A stretch of 38,220 bases of DNA, taken from the NCBI GenBank assembly GCA_022787425.1, contig JALFWB010000013.1:1-38220 (forward strand), read 5' to 3'. Below are positions 24,270 to 32,603 of this stretch, in pieces. Under the pieces are notes generated by a model that saw only the letters and a program-made list of their open reading frames with translations, had not been told where the DNA came from and ran no database searches. The position numbers and the translations under genes were made by a program. How positions within the stretch are numbered: the first letter of the stretch is position 1; each line of letters starts with the position of its first letter. The stretch comes from Akkermansia sp. (GTDB taxonomy: Bacteria > Verrucomicrobiota > Verrucomicrobiia > Verrucomicrobiales > Akkermansiaceae).

Positions 24270-25787
24270 TTAGTAGCTGCGGGCCCAAAGGACACGGCGG
24301 GTGGTGGGGCGGCCGGTGAGGATGCAGGGCACTTCCGGCCCCTCGCCCATGCCGTTCATGGGGATGCAGCGGATGGAGATGCGCAGGCTCTTGGCCAGCT
24401 CTTCCTCCTCCTCCGGGCTGCCGTCCCAGGGGCAGAGCAGCCAGTCGGCATCGCCCTCGCCTGCAAAGTTCTGCTTGAGTTCCTCCAAGCTGTTGCAGGG
24501 GCGGATGTGGCTGTCCCGGAAGGCAAGTTGGCGTTGCAGCAGGGCATCCTGAATCTTCTGCAGAAGGTCTGCGGCACCCGCCGTCAGCTCGGCCTCCGGC
24601 ATGAAGATCTTGGAGCCGGCCTCATCGCGCCGTGCAATGCACACGCTCCCCTTCTCCAGATCACGCGGGCCGATCTCGATGCGCACGGGCACGCCCTTCT
24701 TCACCCACTCCCACTTCTTCACACCGTTGTTCAGGTCGCGGTCATCCACAAAGGCGCGGATGGGCAGACCGGCAAAGTTCTGCGCGCACAGGGACGCTGC
24801 CAGCTCTCGGCAATGCGCAATGATGGCGTCGCGCGTCTCGGTCTTGGGGGTAATGGGGATGATGACGATCTGCTTGGGGGCCACGCGCGGCGGGCACACC
24901 AAGCCATCATCGTCCGAGTGCGCCATAATCAGCGTACCGATCATGCGGGTAGACACACCCCAGCTCGTGGTCCAGGCCAAGCTGCGCTTGTTATCACGCC
25001 CCGCAAAGGAGATGTTCTGTGCCTTTGCAAAGTTCTGACCCAGGAAGTGCGAGGTACCGGCTTGAATGGCTTTGCGGTCCTGAACCATGGCCTCCACCGT
25101 GTAGGTACGCAGCGCGCCGGGGAAGCGCTCATGCTCGGTCTTCTCGCCGGGGATGGACGGGATGGCGAGCACATCGCGCTGGAAGTCCTCGTACACCTTG
25201 TGCATGGTGCGGGTCTCTTCCTGAGCCTCCTCGGCAGTCTCGTGGGCCGTGTGCCCCTCCTGCCACAGGAACTCCGCCGTGCGCAGGAAAATACGCGGGC
25301 GCATCTCCCAGCGCATCACGTTGCACCACTGGTTCACCTTGATGGGCAGGTCTCGGTAGCTCTCCAGCCAGCGGGAAAAAGCGGCTCCGATAACCGTCTC
25401 GGAGGTCGGGCGGATGACGTATTTATCCGTCAGCTCGCCGGAGGGGATCATCTTTGTCTTGCCGGTCTCCGGGTCCTTCACGGCCTCCAGGCGATGGTGG
25501 GTCACCACAGCGCACTCCGTTGCAAAGCCCTCGGCATGCTCCGCCTCTTTCTCCAGATAGGAGATGGGGATGAGCAGCGGGAAGTAGGCGTTCGTGTGCC
25601 CGGTGCGCTTGAACTCGGCGTCCATCTGCTGCTGAATGAGCTCCCAGATGGCGTAGCCCCACGGTTTGATGACCATGCAGCCGCGCACCTCGGAGTTCTC
25701 CGCCATGTCGGCAGCCTTGATGACTTGCTGGTACCACTCCGGGAAGTTCTCCGCGCGGGTGGGCGAAATTGCATTCTGTTGTGCCAT
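24270..25787 (-). CDS. proS: prolyl-tRNA synthetase, eukaryote/archaeal type
   Basis: A 505-residue class II synthetase of the short type without the bacterial editing insertion. Motif 2 is visible around VNQWCNVMRWEMRPRIFLR, with FLWQEGHTAH after it; motif 3 lies near TTSWGVSTRMIGTLIMAH. The C-terminal extension, with spaced Cys (CPWDG) and a terminal RSY, is typical of eukaryote-like ProRS, where the last Tyr reaches the active site. It charges tRNA-Pro. It follows the site-2 protease gene by 46 bp, so it may be cotranscribed. A good terminator follows. Confidence 0.95.
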   Translation of the reverse strand: MAQQNAISPTRAENFPEWYQQVIKAADMAENSEVRGCMVIKPWGYAIWELIQQQMDAEFKRTGHTNAYFPLLIPISYLEKEAEHAEGFATECAVVTHHRLEAVKDPETGKTKMIPSGELTDKYVIRPTSETVIGAAFSRWLESYRDLPIKVNQWCNVMRWEMRPRIFLRTAEFLWQEGHTAHETAEEAQEETRTMHKVYEDFQRDVLAIPSIPGEKTEHERFPGALRTYTVEAMVQDRKAIQAGTSHFLGQNFAKAQNISFAGRDNKRSLAWTTSWGVSTRMIGTLIMAHSDDDGLVCPPRVAPKQIVIIPITPKTETRDAIIAHCRELAASLCAQNFAGLPIRAFVDDRDLNNGVKKWEWVKKGVPVRIEIGPRDLEKGSVCIARRDEAGSKIFMPEAELTAGAADLLQKIQDALLQRQLAFRDSHIRPCNSLEELKQNFAGEGDADWLLCPWDGSPEEEEELAKSLRISIRCIPMNGMGEGPEVPCILTGRPTTRRVLWARSY

Positions 25788-25833
25788 ATTCGGTTGATTG
25801 GGTTATCTTATGAGAAATCGGTTGAAAAACAGC

Positions 25834-26532
25834 TTAATCATCGGCCTCCTCTCGGGCCCTGTAGTTGGACACGACCAAGAAGATGAGCAGCACGCCGAGG
25901 AAGATCAAGCCATTGGCAAAAGCAAACAGGCTCAGCAATGCGGCTATCACCATGCTGATGGTGTAAAGTCTCCGCTCGGAGCGCACGAAATAGCTGAGAA
26001 TCCTTCCGCCGTCCAAGGGGTAGACGGGCAACAGATTCAGCACACTCCACCACACGGAAAGCAAGATGAGAAAACACAGAAGGATGAAGGCATTGAAAGG
26101 CAGAAAATCTACAAGCTCGCGGGGTGCCCCACCGCAGATAATCTCCCAAGTTGCCGACAGGACAAGCGAGATATCCCGCACATACAGGTTCATGATAAAC
26201 ATCGCCACCGGCACCAGGAGCAGAGAGGCCAGCGGTCCCGCACAAGTCATGAACACCCCCTGCCATCGGCTCGGCGTCGGGCCATCATATTCGGTCACCC
26301 CGCCCAACCAAGCCATATAGACGGCAACATTACCCTTCATGATGGAACGCCCCACCAAAGCATGCCCCATCTCATGAGTGAGCAGCGTCAGAAACCCCGC
26401 CATCATATACAAAAGCACCCCCATGATATTCTGCACGGGATTCCCTATGCTCATGAGCGCAAACAGGCCCAGAACACCCCACATGCTGGGCTGAATCACC
26501 ACCGGTATCCCGAATAATCTGAAGTGTACCAT
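25834..26532 (-). CDS. site-2 protease family (M50) membrane metallopeptidase
   Basis: A 232-residue integral-membrane zinc protease. The metal site is HEMGH in LLTHEMGHALVG (about 51-62), and the second motif is NLLPVYPLDGGRI (about 160-172), supplying the Asp ligand. There are five to six hydrophobic segments and no PDZ domain, so it is of the short YdhJ/Rv-like type rather than RseP. The family cuts substrates inside membranes. The leader before ATG 26532 is only about 3 bases. Confidence 0.9.
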   Translation of the reverse strand: MVHFRLFGIPVVIQPSMWGVLGLFALMSIGNPVQNIMGVLLYMMAGFLTLLTHEMGHALVGRSIMKGNVAVYMAWLGGVTEYDGPTPSRWQGVFMTCAGPLASLLLVPVAMFIMNLYVRDISLVLSATWEIICGGAPRELVDFLPFNAFILLCFLILLSVWWSVLNLLPVYPLDGGRILSYFVRSERRLYTISMVIAALLSLFAFANGLIFLGVLLIFLVVSNYRAREEADD

Positions 26533-26541
26533 CTCCCCGCC

Positions 26542-26570
26542 AGTTTACCACGTTCCGCCCCTCCCCGCAA
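26542..26570 (-). promoter_or_regulatory. sigma70-type promoter of site-2 protease gene
   Basis: Minus strand: TTGCGG (26570-26565), 17-bp spacer, TAAACT (26547-26542). ATG is 10 bases beyond. Confidence 0.65.
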
Positions 26571-26657
26571 GCCCTCAGGCGCGATATGTCAGACAAAGCT
26601 CATTTTTCCCCTCCCTACACACGGCCCTACCACCTTTCCTGAAAAATCCAGCCATAC

Positions 26658-26695
26658 AAAATCCCCCGCTGCCCCGGGAGGGGAGCAGTGGGGGA
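26658..26695 (-). terminator. intrinsic terminator of GGGtGRT operon
   Basis: An imperfect GC-rich hairpin (CCCCC...GGGGG, about 26663-26695) is followed on the minus strand by ATTTTG. Confidence 0.75.
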
Positions 26696-26719
26696 AAAAT
26701 GCGGGAGTGTCCCGTGAGG

Positions 26720-27721
26720 TTACTTGGACATAGCTTCCTCCACGGCAACGGCGACGGAAACCGTGGCGCCGACCATGGGGTTGTTGCCCATGCCGATGAG
26801 GCCCATCATCTCCACGTGAGCGGGCACGGAAGAGGAGCCGGCGAACTGGGCGTCGCTGTGCATGCGGCCGAGCGTGTCCGTGAAGCCGTAGGAGGCGGGA
26901 CCGGCGGCCATGTTGTCCGGGTGGAGGGTACGACCGGTACCACCGCCGGAAGCGACGGAGAAGTACTTCTTACCGGCCAAGACGCACTCCTTCTTGTAAG
27001 TGCCGGCAACGGGGTGCTGGAAGCGGGTGGGGTTGGTGGAGTTACCGGTGATGGACACGTCCACACCCTCCAGCCACATGATGGCCACGCCCTCGCGCAC
27101 ATCGTCCGCGCCGTAGCAGTTCACCTTGGCGCGCTCGCCGTCGGAGAACGGGGTCTTCTTGACAACGGTCACCTTGCCGGTGGCGTAGTCGAACTGCGTC
27201 TGGCAGTAGGTGAAGCCGTTGATACGGGAGATGATGTAAGCGGCGTCCTTGCCCAAGCCGTTGAGGATAACGCGCAGCGGCTTCTGACGCACCTTGTTTG
27301 CGGAGCGAGCGATGCCGATAGCACCCTCGGCGGCGGCGAAGGACTCGTGACCGGCCAGGAAGCAGAAGCACTCGGTCTCCTCGCGCAGGAGCATGGCGGC
27401 CAAGTTGCCGTGGCCCAGACCCACCTTGCGGTCATCCGCCACGGAGCCGGGGATGCAGAAGCTCTGCAGGCCCTCGCCGATGGCCTCGGCGGCGTCGGCA
27501 GCCTTCACGCAGCCCTTCTTGATGGCGATGGCGGCGCCCACGGTGTAGGCCCAGCCGGCGTTCTCGAAGGCGATGTTCTGGATGCCGCGCACGATGGCGC
27601 GCACATCGATGCCCTTCTCGAGGCAAATCTTCTCCGCTTCCTCGCAGGAGGCGATGCCGTAGGGAGCCAAGGCGGCCTCGATCTGCTTAATGCGGCGGTC
27701 GTAGGATTCAAAAAGTGACAT
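26720..27721 (-). CDS. GGGtGRT protein
   Basis: A 333-residue protein carrying the family's name-giving motif, SGGGTGRTLHPDN (about 225-237). Other features are FESYDRRIKQIEAALAPYG at the start, the ENAGWAYTVGAAIAIK region, and a Gly/Ala-rich C-terminus (MIGMGNNPMVGATVSVAVA). The biochemical function is unknown to me. The gene is consistently found next to a NifU-like scaffold gene, as here (27 bp upstream), which suggests a role in Fe-S or redox metabolism. Codon use is strongly biased to C/G endings, suggesting high expression. Confidence 0.93.
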   Translation of the reverse strand: MSLFESYDRRIKQIEAALAPYGIASCEEAEKICLEKGIDVRAIVRGIQNIAFENAGWAYTVGAAIAIKKGCVKAADAAEAIGEGLQSFCIPGSVADDRKVGLGHGNLAAMLLREETECFCFLAGHESFAAAEGAIGIARSANKVRQKPLRVILNGLGKDAAYIISRINGFTYCQTQFDYATGKVTVVKKTPFSDGERAKVNCYGADDVREGVAIMWLEGVDVSITGNSTNPTRFQHPVAGTYKKECVLAGKKYFSVASGGGTGRTLHPDNMAAGPASYGFTDTLGRMHSDAQFAGSSSVPAHVEMMGLIGMGNNPMVGATVSVAVAVEEAMSK

Positions 27722-27748
27722 AATTTTGAATGATGGTTGAGGGGTTAA

Positions 27749-28441
27749 TTACTCGTGGCGGGGGTCGATGTACTTAGCGGCGTTCTGGAAGCGACCGTAG
27801 GTGCCGGTGAACTTCTTGACGGCTTCGTTGGCGTCCGTGCCCTTCTTGATCTCCTCCATCATCGGGCCCATCTTGACGTACTGGTAGCCGATGATCTCGT
27901 TGTTCTCATCCAAGGCGAGCTTGGTGATGTAGCCCTCTGCGAGCTCGAGGTAGCGGGGCCCCTTGGCGAGGGTACCGTAGAGGGTACCGGTCTGGGAGCG
28001 AAGGCCCTTGCCGAGGTCCTCGAGGCCGGCGCCGATGGGCAGACCTCCCTCGGAGTAAGCACTCTGGGTGCGACCGTAAACGATCTGCAGGTAGAGCTCG
28101 CGCATGGCGGTGTTGATGGCGTCGCACACCAGGTCGGTGTTCAGAGCCTCCTGAATGGTCTTACCGGGAAGAATCTCGGAAGCCATGGCGGCGGAGTGAG
28201 TCATGCCGGAGCAGCCGATCGTCTCGACGAGGGCCTCCTGGATGACGCCGTTCTTGACGTTGAGCGTGAGCTTGCAAGCGCCCTGCTGCGGCGCGCACCA
28301 GCCTACACCGTGGGTGAGGCCGGAGATTTCCTCCGTCTTGGTGACCTTCGTCCAAGCCCCTTCCTGCGGAATGGGCGCGGGGCCGTGGTTGCAGCCCTTC
28401 TTGACGCAACACATCTTTTCAACTTCTGTTGAGTACTGCAT
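27749..28441 (-). CDS. NifU-like iron-sulfur scaffold protein paired with GGGtGRT
   Basis: A 230-residue protein. It has an N-terminal Cys pair (MCCVKKGC, about 10-17), GWCAPQQGACKLTLNVKNG (about 46-64) and the NifU-like IGCSGMTHSAAMAS (about 75-88), where Cys and neighbouring residues would hold a cluster. A C-terminal extension follows. I take ATG 28441; the upstream in-frame extension looks non-coding. It forms an operon with the GGGtGRT gene, has no Shine-Dalgarno sequence, and has the longest leader I see here (about 70 bases). Confidence 0.88.
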   Translation of the reverse strand: MQYSTEVEKMCCVKKGCNHGPAPIPQEGAWTKVTKTEEISGLTHGVGWCAPQQGACKLTLNVKNGVIQEALVETIGCSGMTHSAAMASEILPGKTIQEALNTDLVCDAINTAMRELYLQIVYGRTQSAYSEGGLPIGAGLEDLGKGLRSQTGTLYGTLAKGPRYLELAEGYITKLALDENNEIIGYQYVKMGPMMEEIKKGTDANEAVKKFTGTYGRFQNAAKYIDPRHE

Positions 28442-28517
28442 GGTATGATTAGCGGTTGTAAGAACAAAACAGAGAAGCGCGGCACACCGGCGAGGGGTAC
28501 CGCCCCTGCTTTTCCTG

Positions 28518-28546
28518 ATTGTATCAAAAAAGCCCCTGCTCGTCCA
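28518..28546 (-). promoter_or_regulatory. probable promoter of the scaffold/GGGtGRT operon
   Basis: Minus strand: TGGACG (28546-28541), 17-bp spacer, TACAAT (28523-28518). The leader of about 70 bases includes an AGGGG/CCCCT hairpin. Confidence 0.5.
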
Positions 28547-28596
28547 GCCCAAATTGCATCAGCAGCGAAAAAAAGCGTCTCGGGCGCGTTCTGTGC

Positions 28597-28626
28597 TTTA
28601 CAAGAGGCCCCCGGGGGTGCTAGAAT
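28597..28626 (+). promoter_or_regulatory. promoter of transglutaminase-like gene, leaderless start
   Basis: TTTACA (28597-28602), 18-bp spacer, TAGAAT (28621-28626) in the context GTGCTAGAAT, then GGGGGC and ATG 28633. The GGGGGC-ATG junction is identical to that of the gene starting at 6179. Confidence 0.75.
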
Positions 28627-28632
28627 GGGGGC

Positions 28633-30612
28633 ATGATGAGACAAGCAAGACGACCGATGATCTGCGCGGCGGCACTGGCGGCCCTTTTCCTCCTGCCCCC
28701 TGCCCTGCAGGCTCAGGAAGCGGATGCGCCCAAGGGTGCGGCAGAGAAACAGGTGGCAACCGAACCGGAGGGGCCGTACAGCACCCCGATCAACCTGCTT
28801 TCCGGCAGCAAGGACGATGTCAAGGCCTACAACGAGGCCATTGAGCGGTTGCTGCAGGAGCGCGACTTCGGTGAGTTCAAGAAGGCATTTGAATGGAAAA
28901 TAGCTGCCGCGAGCAAGAGGCTCATCGAGAAAGGCAAGCTGAATGTGGCAGGCTACAAGAAAGCCAAGCTGCTGCAGCGCGCGGTGGATCTCTGCGTGCT
29001 CATCGAGCGTGTGGGGGTGGACAACATCCCCTTATTCCTGACCCCCGGCCCGAGGGATGTGACCAAGACGGGGGCGGAGGGGCGCAAGAAATTCATGCAA
29101 TGGCTGCTGACGGACAAGGCTGACCCGCTGCACGCGCTGATGAGCGCAACCGTCTCGCAGGAGGTGCAGAAGGAGAAGACCCCGTACAACCTCAAGAAGA
29201 TGTTTGACATCTGGGAGTCGACACCGGAGGCGGACCGCAGCGCCTACCTCAAGCTGATGTGCGCCTGCGCCCTGGTGTACCCGGGGTTCCAATACGCGAA
29301 CATGCGCACACGCTGCAACGAGAAGGACTTCCTGACCGTGGAGCAGAGGTTCGATTACTTCCGCGAGAAAGACAAGGCCGGTAAGCTGCTCACGGACATC
29401 AAGAAACTGAGCGTGGCGGAGGCCCTGCTGGTGGTGGATGTGTACCTGCCGCGCTCGGAGTACGATTGGGTGGATGCCAACATGCGCTGGAACCGCACCA
29501 ACTGGGGAGATGCCTATGCCTCCATCAAGTATATGATGTCGCGTGCGCAGAACAATGCAGACCCCTACACCAAGTACACCCTAGCGGAAATCAAGCAACT
29601 GGGCGGCGTTTGCCGTGACCAGGCCTACTACACCGTGAACGGTGCGAAGGTGAAGGGTATCCCCGCCGTGATGGTGACCGGCGACGGCGACCGCGGCGGG
29701 CATGCTTGGGTAGCCATCATGGTCGGTGATCACCAGTGGAAGGGCTGGGGAAGTTACGGGTACAAGACAGGCACCTACATCAACCCCTGTTATTATGCGG
29801 CGGAGAAGAACCCGCGCGTGTGGCATGAGTCCCTGCTGCTGAACAGCGACAAGAAGAGCTCGGAGGAGAAGCTGGCCCCGGCCTACGACTGCATGCTGCT
29901 CTCCCGCGCGCTGGTGCAGGCCAAGGCCATGCCGCAGGCCCGCTCTGCCGCTAAGGCTGCCACCGGACTGGCCCCCGCCGTCACCACCGGCTGGGAGAAC
30001 CGTGTGCAGGTGATGGCTGCCGATGAGAACAACCCGCCGAGCACGGAGGCGTGGAAGAAGCTGCTCTCCGAACTGAACGCCAACTCAAACAAGAACCCCG
30101 AGCTTATCAAGATCTCCGGTATCATCACGGATGACTACATGGGCAAAGGCGGCGGCGCCGAGGCCAAGCGAGCGGCGCAGAAGCTCAAGAAGGTGAAGGA
30201 CCAGCGCTCTGACCTGCTGCTGGAGAACATGAAGCGGCAGGGCGATGCCCTCGCGGAGAAAAAGGACTACAAGGGGCTGGCGGCCCTGTACAAACGCGGC
30301 TTCCGGGACAACGCGGAGCGCGGCGATGTGTTCCTGGAGCTCATCAACCAGTACAGTGCCTACCTGGAGGAAGGCAGCGTGGACAAGAAGGCTTGGAACA
30401 CCCTGGCGAAGGACGCAGAGGGTGTCTTCTACCGCGAAGTGATGGCCAAGGACACGAACGACTACTTCAAGGTGAAGCGCGAGTACGACATCATGGTCAA
30501 GATTGCCGAGGCCTATAACAAGGCCGGCAACAGCAAGAAGGCAGACAAGATCTCCAAGGAAGCAGAGGCCCGCCTCAGCGCCTCCGGCGGCAGCTCTTCC
30601 TCAAGCAGATAA
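28633..30612 (+). CDS. secreted transglutaminase-like cysteine protein
   Basis: A 659-residue exported protein with a signal peptide (Arg-rich start, hydrophobic 11-26, cleavage near LQA-QE). The central part has a transglutaminase/protease-like core: Cys327 in GGVCRDQAYY and His357 in GGHAWVAIMV, with an acidic residue a short way on. The N- and C-terminal parts are charged and helical, with TPR-like pieces (for example 380-420 and 540-640). The family includes peptidases and crosslinking enzymes; the substrate is unknown. Lys-rich composition and a Ser-rich tail are notable. ATG 28636 (second codon) is an alternative; 28633 coincides with the predicted transcription start. Confidence 0.82.
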   Translation: MMRQARRPMICAAALAALFLLPPALQAQEADAPKGAAEKQVATEPEGPYSTPINLLSGSKDDVKAYNEAIERLLQERDFGEFKKAFEWKIAAASKRLIEKGKLNVAGYKKAKLLQRAVDLCVLIERVGVDNIPLFLTPGPRDVTKTGAEGRKKFMQWLLTDKADPLHALMSATVSQEVQKEKTPYNLKKMFDIWESTPEADRSAYLKLMCACALVYPGFQYANMRTRCNEKDFLTVEQRFDYFREKDKAGKLLTDIKKLSVAEALLVVDVYLPRSEYDWVDANMRWNRTNWGDAYASIKYMMSRAQNNADPYTKYTLAEIKQLGGVCRDQAYYTVNGAKVKGIPAVMVTGDGDRGGHAWVAIMVGDHQWKGWGSYGYKTGTYINPCYYAAEKNPRVWHESLLLNSDKKSSEEKLAPAYDCMLLSRALVQAKAMPQARSAAKAATGLAPAVTTGWENRVQVMAADENNPPSTEAWKKLLSELNANSNKNPELIKISGIITDDYMGKGGGAEAKRAAQKLKKVKDQRSDLLLENMKRQGDALAEKKDYKGLAALYKRGFRDNAERGDVFLELINQYSAYLEEGSVDKKAWNTLAKDAEGVFYREVMAKDTNDYFKVKREYDIMVKIAEAYNKAGNSKKADKISKEAEARLSASGGSSSSSR

Positions 30613-30788
30613 CCCGGTGTTTTTCGCCGCATCACGGCACATCGGAACCGGCAAACCCGCCCGAGTCCGGTGTGCCGATTAGTTTACACGGGATGAGTCT
30701 TGCTTCATCTCATGAAGCTCGATCGAAGAAAGAGTTAAGCCATGCCGAGGGCTAGTGCCCTACAAGCTAACGGAGCACAAAATTAATC
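30613..30788. other. intergenic stretch with several hairpins
   Basis: It contains CGGCACA/TGTGCCG (30635-30641 and 30671-30677), a perfect GCTTCAT-CTC-ATGAAGC hairpin (30702-30718) and AGGGC-TAGT-GCCCT (30748-30761). The first may end the transglutaminase transcript. The others are unexplained and mark the junction to the AT-rich island. Confidence 0.5.
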
Positions 30789-30816
30789 TTGACATAACCA
30801 TCTGTCGTGCTAGAAT
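30789..30816 (+). promoter_or_regulatory. promoter of second DUF262 gene, leaderless start
   Basis: Perfect TTGACA (30789-30794), 16-bp spacer, TAGAAT (30811-30816) in the context GTGCTAGAAT, with ATG 30823 exactly 7 bases beyond. Confidence 0.85.
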
Positions 30817-30822
30817 AGAGCC

Positions 30823-32550
30823 ATGGCAACCCCCAAACAGATTTCAATTAAGTCCGTTATTAGGAAGATAAACAGGAGTTTCTTCATTCCAGACATACAG
30901 CGGAGCTATGTCTGGCTTCAGAATTACAAAGACAGAAAGATTGAACGTCTGTTCGATTCTTTAATGAGAGGCTACCCGATAGGTGCTTTCCTTTTCTGGA
31001 GTTTGGAAAAAAGGGATGTTGAAAGCGGAGAAGTAAACTTTCAGCTATACAAGTTCATCGAGAATTATGATGTGAGATCACATCATAACGAAAAGATCGA
31101 TATTGGAAACGTTGATGCGGGGGAATTAGCCGTTGTTTTGGATGGGCAGCAGCGGCTTACATCTCTTTTTATTGGTCTAAGGGGATCGCGTACTTTGAGA
31201 AGGCCCTACGCTAAGGGAGAAGGAGCCTCGTCTTACCCAGAGAAGTTTTTATATTTGAATCTCCGGAGTCATCCAGATAAAGCCCCCATAGATGTGGATG
31301 AGAACTACAGATTTGCTTTCTTAACAAAGGAGGAAGCCATGATTCAATCGGAAGATGAAAATTGGTTTCGAGTGAGCAAAGTGATGGATTTCGAGAATGA
31401 GGCTGATGTTGATGATTATGTTGATGAGCAAAATCTCAAACGTGAGGAAGAAAAAATGCTGCATCGTCTCTACAGAGTAATTAACAGTGAGATTTCATAC
31501 TTCGAAGAAACGGAGAAGAGTCTTGAGAAGGTTCTTAACATCTTCATCCGAGTCAATAGTGGTGGCACTCAGCTTTCGTACTCTGATCTTTTGATGTCCA
31601 TTCTGACAGCTACTTTCCAAGGTGATATCAGGGAAAAAATGGAGCAAGAAGTAGATAATTTAGCGAGGGAAGGATTTGCATGTGTGACACGCGACCACAT
31701 TCTTAAAACTTGCTTGATGCTAACCAACTCTCCACATGTTTTCAAGTTGGAAAATTTCAACAAAGAAAACATCAAAAAAGTAGAAGATAATTGGGATCGT
31801 ATAGTTGAAAGTGTGCAGAATGCTGTTTCCTTGATTTCCGAATTTGGGTACAGGTCTATACTTACATCCGGATACATAGTAACTACCATAGCCTATTACC
31901 TATATCAGCAGGGTATTTCCTATCCTGCGCTTCATGATAGAATGGCTATGATGCATTTTGTCAGAATGGCACAGATTAGCGGCTACTTCTCCACGTCACT
32001 TGACAGCAAGTTATCTGACATTCGGTCGACCTTCCGCAAAACCGCTAACTTTGCTGATTTTATGCGGATGGAAATATCTACTATTCAGGAATGGCAGATG
32101 AACGATGACCAATTGCGGGCACTTGTGGAAACTGTGCAATATGGGAATCGGGCTGCGCTTCCTCTTTTACAGGTTCTCTACCCTCACCTCAAATATGAGA
32201 CTGTGACATTCCATATTGATCACATTTATCCAAAATCGAAATTTACGAATAGGACCAAAGGTTTGCCTCCTGAATACATAGACAAGGCGAATGGTTTGTA
32301 TAATCTTCAGCTTTTGGAGGGCACCTCTAACGGAATAAAAAAAGCAAAGGATCCCGAGGTATGGCTTGCAGAGCAGTATAACACAGAAGAAGCACGCCGC
32401 AGATATCTTCACGATAACTTTATCCCGGAGGATTTCAGGTTAGAATGGTCAAATCTACCAAAGTTTGAAGAGGATCGTAAGGCTACCATGTTTGCTAAAT
32501 TAAAGCGTGAATTTTCACTAATCAGGGAGACTTTGTGCACGAAACAGTAA
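30823..32550 (+). CDS. DUF262/DUF1524 GmrSD-like protein, probable defence nuclease
   Basis: A 575-residue single-chain protein. The DUF262 domain has IPDIQRSYVW (22-31) and VVLDGQQRLTS (105-114); RVNSGGTQLSYSDLL (about 242-257) is the second conserved block. The C-terminal HNH-type DUF1524 part has HIDHIYPKSKF (464-474) and GLYNLQLLEG with the conserved Asn. It is a different subtype from the gene at 9291: the HNH starts HIDH rather than EHIM, and there is no extra C-terminal module. It is AT-rich, at the edge of an accessory island with an RHS gene and an IS. A GmrSD-like role in cutting modified foreign DNA is inferred. No partner gene is adjacent. Confidence 0.88.
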   Translation: MATPKQISIKSVIRKINRSFFIPDIQRSYVWLQNYKDRKIERLFDSLMRGYPIGAFLFWSLEKRDVESGEVNFQLYKFIENYDVRSHHNEKIDIGNVDAGELAVVLDGQQRLTSLFIGLRGSRTLRRPYAKGEGASSYPEKFLYLNLRSHPDKAPIDVDENYRFAFLTKEEAMIQSEDENWFRVSKVMDFENEADVDDYVDEQNLKREEEKMLHRLYRVINSEISYFEETEKSLEKVLNIFIRVNSGGTQLSYSDLLMSILTATFQGDIREKMEQEVDNLAREGFACVTRDHILKTCLMLTNSPHVFKLENFNKENIKKVEDNWDRIVESVQNAVSLISEFGYRSILTSGYIVTTIAYYLYQQGISYPALHDRMAMMHFVRMAQISGYFSTSLDSKLSDIRSTFRKTANFADFMRMEISTIQEWQMNDDQLRALVETVQYGNRAALPLLQVLYPHLKYETVTFHIDHIYPKSKFTNRTKGLPPEYIDKANGLYNLQLLEGTSNGIKKAKDPEVWLAEQYNTEEARRRYLHDNFIPEDFRLEWSNLPKFEEDRKATMFAKLKREFSLIRETLCTKQ

Positions 32551-32564
32551 GTAGGGAAAACAAC

Positions 32565-32603
32565 GATGTCCTGAGGCGACATCATAGAAAACAGTCTGTT
32601 TTT
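32565..32603 (+). terminator. probable terminator after second DUF262 gene
   Basis: A GATGTC/GACATC hairpin (32565-32583) is followed by AAAACA-GTC-TGTTTT (32588-32602), ending in TTTTT. Confidence 0.5.

Noticed and set aside
30740..30780. tRNA-like arms around AGGGC-TAGT-GCCCT
   Set aside because: I could not build a cloverleaf with acceptor and T arms; treated as a plain hairpin.
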